Shown here piece after piece: positions 22,880-62,699 of a stretch of DNA of 64,000 nucleotides. A model generated the notes under the pieces. The model was given only the letters and a program-made list of their open reading frames with translations. It did not search any database and was not told where the DNA came from. Source of the DNA: Lamellibrachia columna (taxonomy: Eukaryota; Annelida; Polychaeta; Sabellida; Siboglinidae). The translations under genes and the position numbers were made by a program. The stretch's first letter is position 1. Each line of letters starts with the position of its first letter. The DNA lies in NCBI GenBank assembly GCA_963662155.1, contig OY759267.1:14093560-14157559 (forward strand). Reading direction: 5' to 3'.

Positions 22880-25319
22880 AAATTATATTAATTCATTAGA
22901 CAAACTGTCTCCAATTACAGCATGTTTTTTCATCACATGAATAATATGCGAACATAATATGAGAATTGTAGTTATATAATTTTAATTATAGATAATACAT
23001 GTAATTATAGATAATACGTGTAATTATAGATAATGCATGTAACTGATGAGCCGGGCAGAACAAGCAGAACCAAAACTTGGGTTCTGCCAACTTGATACAT
23101 TTGTGCCACCGCAGTAGATCGTGTGTCTCGGCGCCATAACTACTTGTACGTAATTTTGCAATTCCTCCTGTTTCTGTGGAAAATGGCAACTGTGGGAGAT
23201 ATTTTCTTTTTTTAAATGGCTCCGAATGTTTCTGAGAGCCATGAAACCGAACCTAGCTGTTACGTTTGTCTCCACTAATTATAGGATCATACGACCATAC
23301 ACGGATGTGATGTGTTAAGGGGTATCGTTCAGAATAAAGTACCCCGTTCTGACCTTTAGCCCACTTGTCACCACTAGCTCGTGACTTATATACATATTGC
23401 AGTGCGTGAGTGTGTGTGTGTCGCGCGCGCGCATCCGTGCATGTGGTGTGGCGCGTGCGTGCGTGCATGCTTGCGTGCGTGTGTGTATTTGCATGTGCGT
23501 TTTAAAACAAGAAAACGCGCACTGCAGATTAGCTAATTTAATACCTGTTTTGGTACGCTGCGCACCAGCAACCTGCGTAATAGTCGTCAACTAGAAGTGG
23601 TTCGTACGTAGTATTAGAAGATGAAGAAGACGCTATAGAAAGTTTCAACCAGCACTTGGATAAATCAGACAATATGGCCACGTGTATACTTATTTGGATA
23701 AATCAGTCAATATGGCCACGTGTATACTTATTTGCCCGAACAAGATGATATGTTAAATGAAGAGCTGTCTGTCCATGTATTGTAGTAATCAGTTGCCTTA
23801 ATAATCTCAGTCATTTTGATCATTGCACTGATATGATTCCAGCCGAGGATTGGCCAAGTTGAGAGGAGTGGCCAGAGAATGTACCTGAATACTCAGCATG
23901 CTGACTCAAAGTCGATGGTTGTGCTTACAAGACCCAGTTTTTTCCCGTAGCCCAACTTATATCTTCCCAAAGATGAGCGAACTATTTCCCCATTTCTTAA
24001 CTTACGCACACGATGAAGCGATGTATTTATTATACTTTATTATGAACAATTAAGTATAAAAATATCACCCTTTTTGAATAGTACAAGTTGTTAAATCTCG
24101 ACATAGATCTAGAGCAGTCACCCACGACAAGATTTTAAACCTCGATAAATCTCAACGTAAGTTGCCACCACTAGCCTAACACAGATATTTAAAACAGGCC
24201 TGTGTTTAAGTCGTAAGATATTTGCCTTTGTGTTTAAGTCATAAGATATTGCCTATGTCTATACAGTTTGTTGCTGGTTTGGCGCTATATAATATATATT
24301 CCCATTGCAGTGTAGAAGTAGCATATAGGTACCAGGATAAAACGCAGTAGAAATCCAGCTGGATTTCCGCTGTGTCATGCGATGGTTATCTATAATTTTA
24401 GATTGAATGCTGACGTCATAATGAGAAAAGTGGGGAAATCCCATACTAAAATGACTTGCAACTTCTAAATATAGCGCTGATACAATGTTCTTTCAATAAC
24501 TTTTTGTCTACAACAATTAACTTGGTGTTTAGTTTAAATAAGTAGATATACGCTCTTACAAGTTTCGTAAGACCATGAACAATTTCGAAACAATGCAGTT
24601 ATAGAAAACCAGGATGAAACAAACACAGAGAACTTACAAAATGCTTAACATATGGGTCGACATTGCATATAAGGATACAGAGTTATATAATTTATATTTC
24701 AAAATATTTAATGGCTAAAATTATAGTGATCAAAATGTTAATACTGGAAGTCAATGCATGCAGATTTAATATAAGAAATCCGAAATAGTAATTCTCACAT
24801 GACGATAACATTATTACAAACTATTCAACCACGAGTAATGATATTCGACAGATAAGTGGGCCATAAACAGGCGAAAAATCGTGCATCAGACTCTTCATTA
24901 TCACTGAATTCCTTGTCCACCTTTCACGTGGAGCTTAAATTTGTGCCAAACGGTAAACAAAAACGGGTAAGAGAACATCCCACAATAGTTGACAGGTGGC
25001 GCTGACATTCATCCAAGTCGATTTGCGGGTTAGCTAGTTGAGGGGCGATTCTTCAATAAGTAAGAACACCCTAGCAACATAGCAGTTACTCCATTGGTCA
25101 GTGACAGTAATTAGAACCATTACAAACGTGTATATGTATAAAAAATACGACCGTAATTTTCACTCATGCCATTCGTCGCATTAGAATGCTCTCACTCAAT
25201 TATCGCTCACATTGTTTACCTTTGACCACTTGTTCACGTTGTTTGTTTACCTGTACGTTTTCCACATCCCGACCCAAGATGACTTACTGGGTTGGGCTAC
25301 TTTGCTTTTTACTGATTCC
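22880..25319. other. Unassigned intergenic DNA
   Basis: AT-rich, with a GT/CG-alternating purine-pyrimidine tract at about 23,405-23,495. No coding exon or repeat family identified. Confidence 0.5.
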
Positions 25320-25353
25320 ATTCTTCACAGGGTTGGCACGTTTCTGACGAAAC

Positions 25354-25387
25354 GGTAAATACCGCGGTTGATACTGCGGTATTTACC
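25354..25387. repeat. Hairpin near left end of hAT-like element
   Basis: GGTAAATACCGC, 10-nt spacer, GCGGTATTTACC: a perfect 12-bp inverted repeat just inside the left terminus. Confidence 0.9.
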
Positions 25388-25630
25388 ATCTCGTCAGAAA
25401 TACCTTTCTGACGTCTAAGACTAAGTCTAAGACTAATGTAATGATTAAACTAAAGCGTCAGAAACCGTCAGAAACTAATCAAGACATGCCATTTTTATTT
25501 AATGTGTAAACTGCAATTTTAAATATATGTATATACATATTATATATAGGACTAATATCATAGTGTACATATTCGTACGTGTACGCATATATATTAGTTC
25601 GAATATATATATATGTCAAACGCTGTATAC

Positions 25631-25661
<31 letters not shown>

Positions 25662-25788
25662 GGACTAACTAATATCATATTCTACATAATCACATGCGCA
25701 AGTGTATATATATATCATGCATTATTATTCTGTCACCATTCATATGCAAGTTCAGCTTTTACAAACCTATTGCTCTGTATACTACCTA

Positions 25789-25792
<4 letters not shown>

Positions 25793-25871
<79 letters not shown>
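25793..25871. repeat. (AT)n microsatellite
   Basis: AT dinucleotide run inside the 5.1-kb element, with smaller TATATA tracts nearby (25,520-25,720). Tyr-Ile open frames here are artefacts. Confidence 0.97.
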
Positions 25872-25878
<7 letters not shown>

Positions 25879-26269
25879 TACATATATACATTCATGTTGT
25901 GCATTAAAAGTACATGTAGAAAGAATAAAAATGTCATGCAGTAAAAGTACATGTAAAAACAAGTTAAGAATAAAAAATATATATACATAATATAAATATA
26001 CACACCTGTCATGTATTAAAAGTATATAATTGATCAATCCAATATTTAATCATTCGATTTCTGTAATAAATAAAAGTGAAAATAATTAACAAAAAGTAGA
26101 TTGTCGGACCTTTCTAAATGGCATAAAAGACTTTATATTGACATGTGAATTTGTTAAAAGATTTTACATAATTTGTAGCGAACATATGACTTGCACTACA
26201 ATGAGGTGACAAACTGTATACAAAAACTGTTGTTATATGCAAGAGTAATATCTTTCAGACAAATTACAC

Positions 26270-26990
26270 CAAAGACTTGAGATGTACATTGCGCCACAGT
26301 ACAAATTAAATAAAGTTGTTTTAATGATGCTGCTGCATAAATGACATTTTCTGGCTAAAACATTTGCCTGAGCATAAATACTGGCAATAACATCATCATT
26401 ATTAGTAAGGTTATTGTTTATGATATGGCCAAGGTATTTACATTTCTTAGTGAGGAAGTGTATGCTATTGGTAGCAACAGGAAGAATGTTTTTCTTGTCC
26501 TAAGGTTTGTTGTTGATAAACATACAGTAAGATTTGTTGGCATTGTAAGTTATATCAAACATATTGCCGTACTTGGCACAATAATCGGTGATGTTTTCTC
26601 AGCCCAGAAACACTAGGTGAAAAAATACAAAGATCATCAACATACATCATAGGTTCATTATGGTGCCTGCATAGAGACAACCAAACTGTAGCTTGTTCAG
26701 ATTTACACTGAAGTCAAAAAAAGATGGAGAGAAAGGATTCCACCCTGTTTAGCACCATTAGAAATGGTGAATAAATTCAGAGAAGCTCCAACACTATCTG
26801 ACAGTGAATTTCTAAGGGCTGTACCAGTAAAACAATAGGACAGGTGTTAGTCACAATTTGTAAAGCATGCAGGGAACTGGTTGGATTGCATGCCATTGGA
26901 GAGGACATCTATAAACTAAGTTGGACATCTATAAACTAAGTTAGGACTGTGGACAAGTGTCAGTGACAATTTTAGTAAGGCAATAAAATG
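26270..26990 (-). pseudogene. Non-LTR reverse transcriptase fragment
   Basis: Minus-strand frames read SLNLFTISNGAKQGGILS, then after a shift LNKLQFGCLYAGTIMN and MYVDDLCIFSPSVSG. These are RT motifs with YVDD in place of YADD, from a LINE family different from the CR1-like and RTE-like copies in this window. Stops and frameshifts throughout. Confidence 0.72.
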
Positions 26991-27029
26991 CTAGGCAAGG
27001 ATTTCTTTATGAGCTCTTGGAGTTACGAT

Positions 27030-27126
27030 TAAGCAATGCAAGTGTACTTACAAGTATACTTACAAGTGTACTTACAAGTGTACTTGCAAGTATACTTACA
27101 AGTGTACTTACAAGTGTACTTACAAG
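27030..27126. repeat. 12-bp tandem repeat
   Basis: About eight units of AAGTGTACTTAC or AAGTATACTTAC. Confidence 0.93.
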
Positions 27127-27189
27127 CCGGATTGGCCAGTTAATAGCTTGTAGCAATTTCACTGAACATTCTTCAGGATAGTTCATTTT

Positions 27190-27240
27190 CAAATCAAATA
27201 ACTTTCATTTTACATATCCAAGGTGTGTTTAGTTTACCTG
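27190..27240 (+). repeat. Left arm of 51-bp perfect inverted repeat
   Basis: Pairs without mismatch with 27,717-27,767 and flanks the GIY-YIG fragment. Pairing stops sharply at both edges. Confidence 0.95.
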
Positions 27241-27700
27241 GTATGCGTCCCCACACCACCCTCAGGCGCTTGTTGGTACATCCCAAAGACAAAGTAGAGC
27301 TAGAAGAACAGGGTGAACTGGTGTACCAAATACCATGCAAGAACTGTGGTGCTGAGTACATTGGGGAGACAGGAAGACTACTAAAAACTTGACTGGAGGA
27401 AACAGAAAGGATGTAGACAACACGAAAAAAGAGAAATACACAAGGAGCAGGAAAAAAAGATTGATGTCTACCATCAATAAATCCGCCCTTACAGACCATG
27501 CGACAACTGAAAACCACATCATAGACTGGGAGGGAGTGAACATTGTAGACAAGGAACCCAACCGAAGAATCCGGCACATCAAAGAAGCCATCTGGATCAG
27601 AAAAACTACAACACCCATCCACAGAGATGAGGGCAGTTATGAACTGCCTCACGTGTACGATGACGTCATGAAGCGTCATAGGTACTGATGAAATCAACGT
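27241..27700 (+). pseudogene. Penelope-like element GIY-YIG endonuclease fragment
   Basis: The plus frame reads LVHPKDKVELEEQGELVYQI then PCKNCGAEYIGETGRLLKT, a stop, and after a small shift the 99-codon frame from 27,389 with SALTDHATTENHIIDWEGV and EPNRRIRHIKEAIWI. The Tyr-x(2)-Pro-Cys, Tyr-Ile-Gly-Glu-Thr-Gly-Arg and Asp-His motifs are those of the GIY-YIG endonuclease at the C-terminus of Penelope-like retroelements, which nicks target DNA. No Penelope RT is present. Confidence 0.85.
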
Positions 27701-27716
27701 GACACGTTGATGAAAG

Positions 27717-27767
27717 CAGGTAAACTAAACACACCTTGGATATGTAAAATGAAAGTTATTTGATTTG
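27717..27767 (-). repeat. Right arm of 51-bp perfect inverted repeat
   Basis: Exact reverse complement of 27,190-27,240. TTGTAGCAATTTC occurs here at 27,765-27,777 and also directly at 27,148-27,160, so the unit is additionally bounded by a 13-bp direct repeat. Confidence 0.95.
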
Positions 27768-27927
27768 TAGCAATTTCGTTCAACATCAAAGAAGATTTAA
27801 ACTCAGTTCCAGGCTGCTATACTGTCCAAAGCAAAAGTTAGATTATTGCTCTGGTTACATGAACTTTACTGTGCAATAGCATACATAAATCCATAAGTGA
27901 GATTATATTACTTACTTACTTAGGCCC

Positions 27928-30378
27928 TTAACTCCTCCTGGAGCATAGGCCATCCACAACATTTCTCCAGCGCCTCCTGTCTTGGGCAATCCTCTCCAGT
28001 TGTTGCCAGCCCTTCCCTGTTTGCTTGATGTCTGCCTCGAGGTCACGCCGCCAGGTGTTTTTTGGTCTCCCCCTCTTTCTCTTGCCTTGGGGATTCCATG
28101 TCAGGACCTGTCTGGTTATGTTTGTGCTTGGCTTTCTCAAGGTGTGGCCAAGCCATCCCCATCTCCTCTTAAGGATCTCTATCTCTATTTGGGCTTGGTG
28201 TGTTCTATCCCAGAGGTCTTTGTTGCTCACCCTGTCCATCCAGTGTATTCGGAGAATTCTTCTCAGGCAATGGTTGACAAATGTCTGGATCCTTATCAGT
28301 GTGGTCTTGTTTATTCGCCATGTTTCTGCTCCGTACAGCAACACGGACTTTACATTTGTGTTAAACAAGCGTATTTTTGTGGTTTCTCCAATTACCTTTG
28401 ACTTCCACACATTTCTCCACAGGTGGAAAGCTACCCTTGCTTTGCTGATCCTTTTCTTTACGTCAGCCTCTGTCCCTCCATGCATATCCACTATGCTGCC
28501 TAGATATCTGAAGTCTTTGACCTCGTCCAGTGTCTCTCCCTCAAGCATGATTGGTGTTTCGCAAGTAGCATTTGTTCTCAGGATCTTTGTTTTCCTTTTG
28601 TTGATTTTCAACCCAACCCGCTCTGAAATCAATGCCAGTTCTGTTGTTTTGTCTTGCATCTGCCTATGGCTGTGAGACAGGAGTGCAAGGTCATCTGCAA
28701 AGTCCAGGTCATCAAGTTGGGTCAGCATCGTCCACTGGATTCCATTTCGTTTCTCCTTGGTTGCTGTTTTCATGACCCAGTCTATGACTAGAATGAAGAG
28801 GAATGGTGACAGTAAGCATCCCTGTCTCACCCCCGTCCTAACCTCAAAGTTCTTTGTAAGTTGACCTTCATGAATGACTCTGCATGACATTCCTTCATAG
28901 GAGTTTTTGATCATGTTGACTAGTTTCTTGGGCACCCCATAGTGTCTTAGCACTTTCCAGAGTGTCTCCCTGTCCACACTGTCAAAGGCTTTCTCGTAAT
29001 CAACAAAGTTGATGTATAGGGATGAGTTCCATTCGATGGATTGTTCCACTATGATTCGCAGTGTTGCAATCTGGTCAGTACACGATCTGTCCTGCCTGAA
29101 GCCTGCTTGCTGTTCACGCAGAGTTTGGTCCACTTTGCCTTTCATTCTCTCTAGGATTATTCTGTTTAGAATCTTCCCAGGTACTGACAACAACGTGATC
29201 CCTCTGTAGTTATCACAGCGGCTCAGGTCTCCTTTCTTGGGAATCTTGATAAGGTAACCTTCCTTCCATTCTGCTGGAATTTCTTCTTTTTCCCAGATCT
29301 CCTCAAAAAGACTGTACAGCATTTCTACTGAAGTATTTACATCTGCCTTTAGTGCTTCTGCAGGGATACCATCAGGGCCTGCTACTTTCCCATTTTTCAT
29401 ATGTGCGATCGCCTTTTTTATCTCTTCTCTAGTGGGTTTATTACAGTCTATTGGGAGATCTGTCTCAGCTGGTTGGATGGTTGGTTGATTCTGCGGTACT
29501 GGTCTGTTGAGCAGCTCTTCAAAATGCTCTGCCCATCTGTTAAGCTGTTTGTCTGCCCCCATCAGGACGATCCCATTTTTGTCTCTGATTGGCCGCTCTG
29601 ATTTCTTAAACTTTCCAGCTAACTTCCTTGTTGTATCGTAAAGTTGCTTCATGTTCCTGCTAGCTGCTGCCTTTTCTGCCTCTTGTGCAAGTCCCTCCAC
29701 GAAGTTCCTTTTGTCTGTTTTGACACTTTTCTTCACCTCTCTATTTGCTGCAGTGTGCTCTTTCTGAGCTGTTACCTTTGCCGCCCTTGTGCGGCTGCTG
29801 TTGACTGCTTCCTTCTTGTCTCTTCTGGTCTGTATTTTCCTCATTGTTTCTACTGAAATCCAGTCTTTCTGTTGGGGTTTCCTTCTTCCAATTATCTCTT
29901 CGCATGTGGTGTTTACTGCATCTTTGATGTGACTCCATTGGCTGTTGATGTCTACTCCCTCATCTTCATCATACAGTTCTTGCAGGACTTTGAATCTATT
30001 AGCTAATGCAACTTTATATTCTTCTGCTGTGCTTGGGTCCTTCAGGAAATCCACATTATATCTTGCCTTTTGTCTTTCTTGTTCTACTCCATTTCTTCTT
30101 AGCTTGAGTTTTAGCCTGGCTGTTACTAGGTGGTGATCAGACGCAACGTCAGCACCTCTCTTCACACGCACGTCTTGTAGTGATCTTCTAAACATTTTGT
30201 TTATGCCGATGTGGTCTATCTGATTTTCAGTGACTTGGTCAGGAGATACCCATGTCGCCTTATGTATTCTTTTGTGTGTGAACACGCTTCCCCCAATCAC
30301 AATGTTGTTTATTGCACAGGCATTCACAAACCGCTCCCCATTGTCATTCATCACACCCAGCCCATGAACTCCCATCAC
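27928..30378 (-). CDS. RTE-like non-LTR retrotransposon ORF (816 codons, uninterrupted)
   Basis: One open frame encodes the end of an AP-like endonuclease ([35 protein letters not shown]), a linker, and a complete [80 protein letters not shown] and catalytic [10 protein letters not shown]. The C-terminus has the [12 protein letters not shown] and [11 protein letters not shown] motifs common in RTE-like and craniofacial-development-protein-2-like copies. The N-terminal endonuclease half is missing, so it is a 5'-truncated insertion. The absence of any stop suggests a recent arrival. The 3' tail is a short AAGT repeat (about 27,905-27,922). Confidence 0.88.
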   Translation of the reverse strand: MMGVHGLGVMNDNGERFVNACAINNIVIGGSVFTHKRIHKATWVSPDQVTENQIDHIGINKMFRRSLQDVRVKRGADVASDHHLVTARLKLKLRRNGVEQERQKARYNVDFLKDPSTAEEYKVALANRFKVLQELYDEDEGVDINSQWSHIKDAVNTTCEEIIGRRKPQQKDWISVETMRKIQTRRDKKEAVNSSRTRAAKVTAQKEHTAANREVKKSVKTDKRNFVEGLAQEAEKAAASRNMKQLYDTTRKLAGKFKKSERPIRDKNGIVLMGADKQLNRWAEHFEELLNRPVPQNQPTIQPAETDLPIDCNKPTREEIKKAIAHMKNGKVAGPDGIPAEALKADVNTSVEMLYSLFEEIWEKEEIPAEWKEGYLIKIPKKGDLSRCDNYRGITLLSVPGKILNRIILERMKGKVDQTLREQQAGFRQDRSCTDQIATLRIIVEQSIEWNSSLYINFVDYEKAFDSVDRETLWKVLRHYGVPKKLVNMIKNSYEGMSCRVIHEGQLTKNFEVRTGVRQGCLLSPFLFILVIDWVMKTATKEKRNGIQWTMLTQLDDLDFADDLALLSHSHRQMQDKTTELALISERVGLKINKRKTKILRTNATCETPIMLEGETLDEVKDFRYLGSIVDMHGGTEADVKKRISKARVAFHLWRNVWKSKVIGETTKIRLFNTNVKSVLLYGAETWRINKTTLIRIQTFVNHCLRRILRIHWMDRVSNKDLWDRTHQAQIEIEILKRRWGWLGHTLRKPSTNITRQVLTWNPQGKRKRGRPKNTWRRDLEADIKQTGKGWQQLERIAQDRRRWRNVVDGLCSRRS

Positions 30379-30478
30379 ATAGCTTGTTTGTTGTCAGAAA
30401 CTAGTTTCTAACAGTTTCTAAACATTGTGTTGTCATAAATACCTTTCTGACTGTCAGAAACCCAACCCCGATTCTTCA

Positions 30479-31277
30479 TACTGCTTTAAATGTGTAGAAA
30501 AAAGTATACAGCATCATTGCAAATACTTGTTGAATTCCTAATTCATGCAGACTGAAATATTTGCATTTGTTTATTTTGCACAAATACATTTAGGTTAAAA
30601 AAGATTGAATAAGATTGCCACCCAAAGCTAAAACCCAGATGACAAATGGACAATGACACCCTTGGCTTACGGAAAGTCCAACAATGTTCAACTATGTTCA
30701 ACAATATCAGAATTAAGATTTATAGTTAACTAACTTTTTTGCCATAATACATAGTGAGTGAATTTTATAAATGTTTAGCATATTCTGTTTTTGATTCAAG
30801 TACCTTGCACTTGGCTGTGTGTAATCAGTCTGGAGAAATGTAGGTTTCCAGCAGGTAATCTCAACTCCTTTACAACAACATGATATTACGCTTCTGTGAC
30901 TTTACTTCTTACACATTTCATGGGTACATAAAAAGTGTAGGGCAGAACAGCAATTTTAAAGTTGTTCCTTTTAAGAAGTTGTTCCCCAGTCCATATAGTA
31001 GTCCACTTGCCATCTGGAACTTGTAGTTTTGGATGGCAATCTTGTTAAATAACAATAAGTAATTGTGATCACTCATGATTATTTTCACGATTACATACAA
31101 ATGTATAAACTTGAGTGTTTTTTTATTCAACGTTCACATTAAGAAATGATCAGAAAGTATAATTCAGTTGAGGTTACGCCATAAAGATGCAAAAATAATT
31201 TAGCTGAAAAGCACATGTTCAATTTTATATTCATGCCTGCATAATTGGGTTACAGTGCATTCTGCTGTTTTTCTCAG
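30479..31277. other. Upstream flank of the ANKRD27 start-codon exon
   Basis: No coding exon seen. Contains a 49-bp tail of the CR1-like LINE (31,002-31,050). It is probably intronic, because the exon carrying the start codon begins at an acceptor rather than a promoter. Confidence 0.5.
31002..31050 (+). mobile_element. 3'-end scrap of the CR1-like LINE
   Basis: TCCACTTGCCATCTGGAACT through GGATGGCAATCTTGTTAAAT matches the 3' ends of the copies ending at 4,701 and 56,118. Confidence 0.8.
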
Positions 31278-31319
31278 GTGTCACCGAGTGAGACGTTCAC
31301 TGCACAATGATACGGCACA

Positions 31320-58446
<27,127 letters not shown>

Positions 58447-59788
58447 GTGAGTATGTTTTATTATACTCACTACATATGAATTACTGTCTAATCATCACTG
58501 CCATATATGCTTGTGCACACTAGTTGTGAACTTCACGATACTATTTTTGTTTGTGTTTGGAGATTGATGTTGTTAAGCCAATGCAACGTGAACGTGTGCT
58601 TTATTTAACTATATGACTCAAACAGTGGTTACATAACGAGCCCGTCAACTCGTCGTTCATTGAACCGGCTCTCTCCGCCGTGGTCCAAGCGCTGATGATG
58701 ATACAATGTCGATGATACAATGTATTTATTATACCATAGTGATTAACTAAACACCTACAAAGCAGTTTTATTCAAAAATCAAATATGAGAAGGTAAATGC
58801 ACGATCACCTTATGTTGGACGTCCGAAGTTACCAGTGTTTCCCCCTGAGACAGTCTGTAGTGTAATAAACTCCTTCCTGTCCAGCCGATGGCACTATGGT
58901 TACTCATTTTAATACATCACACTCAACAATGACGTCACGCAGCTAACAATTTGTCACATTGATGTTGTGTGTATATGCGTGTAACTACATCACAATCCAA
59001 TTTAGATTTCCAATGATAGTTTTCTTAAAATGCCCGTCAAAGTAAACACTTGAATCATGTATCTTTCATAGATATGCTAGAGCAATGGGAGATTTTATTA
59101 GATAGCGTTAATAGTGAATATACATGGACTGTACAGGAGACCTTCATATGTGAATTGTACGGTCCCTTTCTTTGTGAAGTGAAACTGTGTTATGTGTGAC
59201 CAACCCATCCATCGCCATGGCACCACCTAAAGCTGGTGAAATGGAAAGCTTCTCATTTAAGAGTTGTGGAATAATTTGCACGGATTAATTAATAGTCGTG
59301 AATGCTTTGTTGATGTTGCAATATCTTCTGTAGTATTTTAGTGTGCACAATCGCATATGTGCAACAGTGCTATCCACCAGGTGACACTAGTTGTTTATGT
59401 TTCAGAGGTAAACACTAGGTGGCAGCATATATGCAACAACAACACACAAAAATAGCCAAACATAAAATATAAATCAGAGTCTTGATGTAGAAAATGGCAA
59501 GAAGTATGTCACTTATAACACTTGCCCAATTACCATAAATATAACAAGAAGCAAATAATTACAGTATGCAACATGCATGAAAACAACTTAACTATTTATA
59601 TTTCAATATGAATGATGAAATATTAGTGTTTAGACTAGATAGTCACCATAGCATAGTTCAAGAATAACATGTAAAGACCAGCATAAACAAAACAATAATT
59701 TTTTTGTAGCTACAATAAATCAATATTTATACAGCCAAGCTGTTATATTTATACTACACAGCTAACCAAATTTTAGCAGTGTATTTTT
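58447..59788. other. ANKRD27 intron 18, mostly unassigned
   Basis: No coding exon found. Contains two CTCF-like motifs at 59,374-59,426. Confidence 0.45.
59374..59426 (+). promoter_or_regulatory. Two CTCF-like motifs
   Basis: CCACCAGGTGACAC (59,374) and ACACTAGGTGGCAGC (59,412) resemble the CTCF core CCASYAGRKGGCRS; the second is the closer match. Motif only. Confidence 0.3.
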
Positions 59789-60160
59789 TTAAAGATGAAA
59801 GTTTCTACAACATATTAAAGAGCTGTCAAGTGAGTTCCATATCATTACACCTTTAACTGAAATACGCAGTCTCTTTAACTTGGTACAAGCATAATTTTGT
59901 TTAAAATTGGGATTTTGTCTGGTTACATAGACTGACTTGTCCAGTGTAAACATCTTTTGTATATTCACTGGTAACAAATTGCTATTTGCCTTGTACATAA
60001 TAAGTGCAGTTCGTATTTCCACAATATCTGTTACTTTCGGGATGCATAACTCGGAGAATAGATAAGAAGTGTGGTTTAACCTCTTAGCTCTACAAATTAA
60101 ATGCACAACCTTTTTTTGTAACAATACAAGTCTTATGAAAGGTAGACTCACATAGTCCAC
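59789..60160 (-). pseudogene. LINE reverse transcriptase C-terminal fragment
   Basis: A 123-codon frame reads LQKKVVHLICRAKRLNHTSY then LFSELCIPKVTDI and later LLPVNIQKMF, the C-terminal part that follows the RT in many jockey-like LINEs. It may belong to the same family as 42,232-42,860, whose RT part it complements. Confidence 0.75.
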
Positions 60161-60304
60161 ATTTTACAAAAGGATTACTTATAAATTTCTCACAAATTAG
60201 ACATGAGGCTATTTTTACCAGGTTTTTAGCCATTTGAGAAGTATATAGCTTTTACCATTTCAACTGAGGACAATTTAAAGAGACACCTAAGTAATTGATG
60301 TCTT

Positions 60305-60622
60305 CTAAGACAGTGATGCATCAACGTCACTACTGCGAGTGTGCATTTCATATGACTTGATGAGTTCAAATGGCTTTATTGTCATCACTTGTAAAGACCA
60401 ACTGAGAACGGATTGGCCAATGGCTTTCGACCATAGTATGACCTTGTCCTTGGGGTCAAGTGGCCAGTTCATGCGAATCGAGATGCTGTGCTTCACGTTC
60501 CATGCATACTCCAACATATCTATAAAAATTTGTTTAACTGATCGAGGAAATGTCCCATTGGGTTTAATGATGGATCCATTATTAACCAGACATGGGGCGT
60601 TTGCATTAGTGATGCAATCCAC
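60305..60622 (-). other. Unrecognised 105-codon open frame
   Basis: Open on the minus strand (SVKQIFIDMLEYAWNVKHSI and MNWPLDPKDKVILWSKAIG) and overlapping a plus-strand frame of 124 codons. No family recognised. The Trp-rich composition looks protein-like, so it may be an exon or old transposon piece. Low certainty. Confidence 0.25.
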
Positions 60623-60795
60623 TAAAATTATGATTACATGTCAATTTGGCATGATTACATTAGTCAGATTATGTGAAAAAAAATTATCGATTATAGTTGA
60701 CTGCAGTCACTGACTTGTTTAAAATACCTGGTCTGGTTAGTCGACTCTAGAACATGGTGAGACTAGAGCAAATGCATGGTTTAACTGGTACTGTT

Positions 60796-61360
60796 GGATT
60801 ACCACCAACTTCACCCCCTGGTAGACCTATTCATTCCACCACCAACTTCACCCCCTGGTAGACCTATTCATTCCACCACCAACTTCACCCCCTGGTAGAC
60901 CTATTCATTTCACCACCAACTTCACCCCCTGGTAGACCTATTCATTCCACCACCAACTTCACCCCCTGGTAGACCTATTCATTCCACCACCACCTTCACC
61001 CCCTGGTAGACCTATTCATTTCACCACCAAATTCACCCCCTGGTAGACCTATTCATTCCACCACCAACTTCACCCCCTGGTAGACCTATTCATTCCACCA
61101 CCACCTTCACCCCCTGGTAGACCTATTCATTCCACCACCAACTTCACCCCCTGGTAGACCTATTCATTCCACCACCAACTTCACCCCCTGGTAGACCTAT
61201 TCATTCCACCACCAACTCCACCCCCTGGTAGACCTATTCATTCCACCACCAACTTCACCCCCTGGTAGACCTATTCATTCCACCACCAACTTCACCCCCT
61301 GGTAGACCTATTCATTCCACCACCAACTTCACCCCGTGGTAGACCTATTCATTTCACCAC
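60796..61360. repeat. 37-bp minisatellite grown out of a dispersed repeat, about 15 copies
   Basis: Units of ACCACCAACTTCACCCCCTG plus GTAGACCTATTCATTCC. The right flank (CGACTTCTCATGGAAGCATT) and the unit itself match a single-copy version at 32,020-32,120. Confidence 0.94.
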
Positions 61361-61624
61361 CAACTCGACTTCTCATGGAAGCATTTAGTCTGGCAGCAAT
61401 TACTGCACGAAAACTATTCCTTCACCTGTCCACGTCTGTCTATAACCGGGTACTGATTTATACACGTTGCCAGAACCAAGGACAACAGGTGGACAAAGAT
61501 AACAACAGAATGGAGACCAATGACAGGTTCTCGAAGTCAGGGACGACAAAAAACTTGATGGAGAGAAGAAGTTGTAAAGTTTGCTGGCATCACATGGATG
61601 AGAACGGCACAGGAACTAGCTTGT

Positions 61625-62356
<732 letters not shown>

Positions 62357-62517
62357 TATGAAGTGTCTAGACAAGCCTGGTGTTGGACATTGAGCTTATG
62401 AAGTGTCTAGACAAGCCTGGTGTTGGACATTGAGCGTATGAAGTGTCTAGACAAGCCTGGTGTTGGACATTGAGCGTATGAAGTGTCTAGACAAGCCTGG
62501 TGTTGGACATTGAGCGT
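62357..62517. repeat. 40-bp tandem repeat, 4 copies
   Basis: Units of TATGAAGTGTCTAGACAAGC plus CTGGTGTTGGACATTGAGCG; the second half occurs once more at 62,526-62,545. Confidence 0.95.
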
Positions 62518-62575
62518 ACATGTTGTGGTGTTGGACATTGAGCGTACATGTTGTGGACCCATGTTTTTCACAAAC

Positions 62576-62576
<1 letters not shown>

Positions 62577-62651
<75 letters not shown>
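62577..62651. repeat. (AT)n microsatellite
   Basis: AT run. Confidence 0.97.
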
Positions 62652-62655
<4 letters not shown>

Positions 62656-62699
62656 TTGTCTACCTTCTTGTTTTCCTCTTCATATTTGAGAATTTATCA

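Larger units (their letters stand above)
25328..30470. mobile_element. 5.1-kb hAT-like element carrying nested retroelements
   Basis: A perfect 8-bp direct repeat ATTCTTCA flanks the element (25,320-25,327 and 30,471-30,478). The left terminus CAGGGTTGGCACGTTTCTGAC pairs with the right terminus (complement begins CGGGGTTGGGTTTCTGAC). GTTTCTGAC/GTCAGAAA motifs repeat near both ends. The termini fit YARNG and the 8-bp duplication fits hAT. No hAT transposase is visible; the interior holds an (AT)n run, an RT fragment, a Penelope GIY-YIG fragment and an RTE-like LINE that runs to within about 90 bp of the right terminus. Confidence 0.82.
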
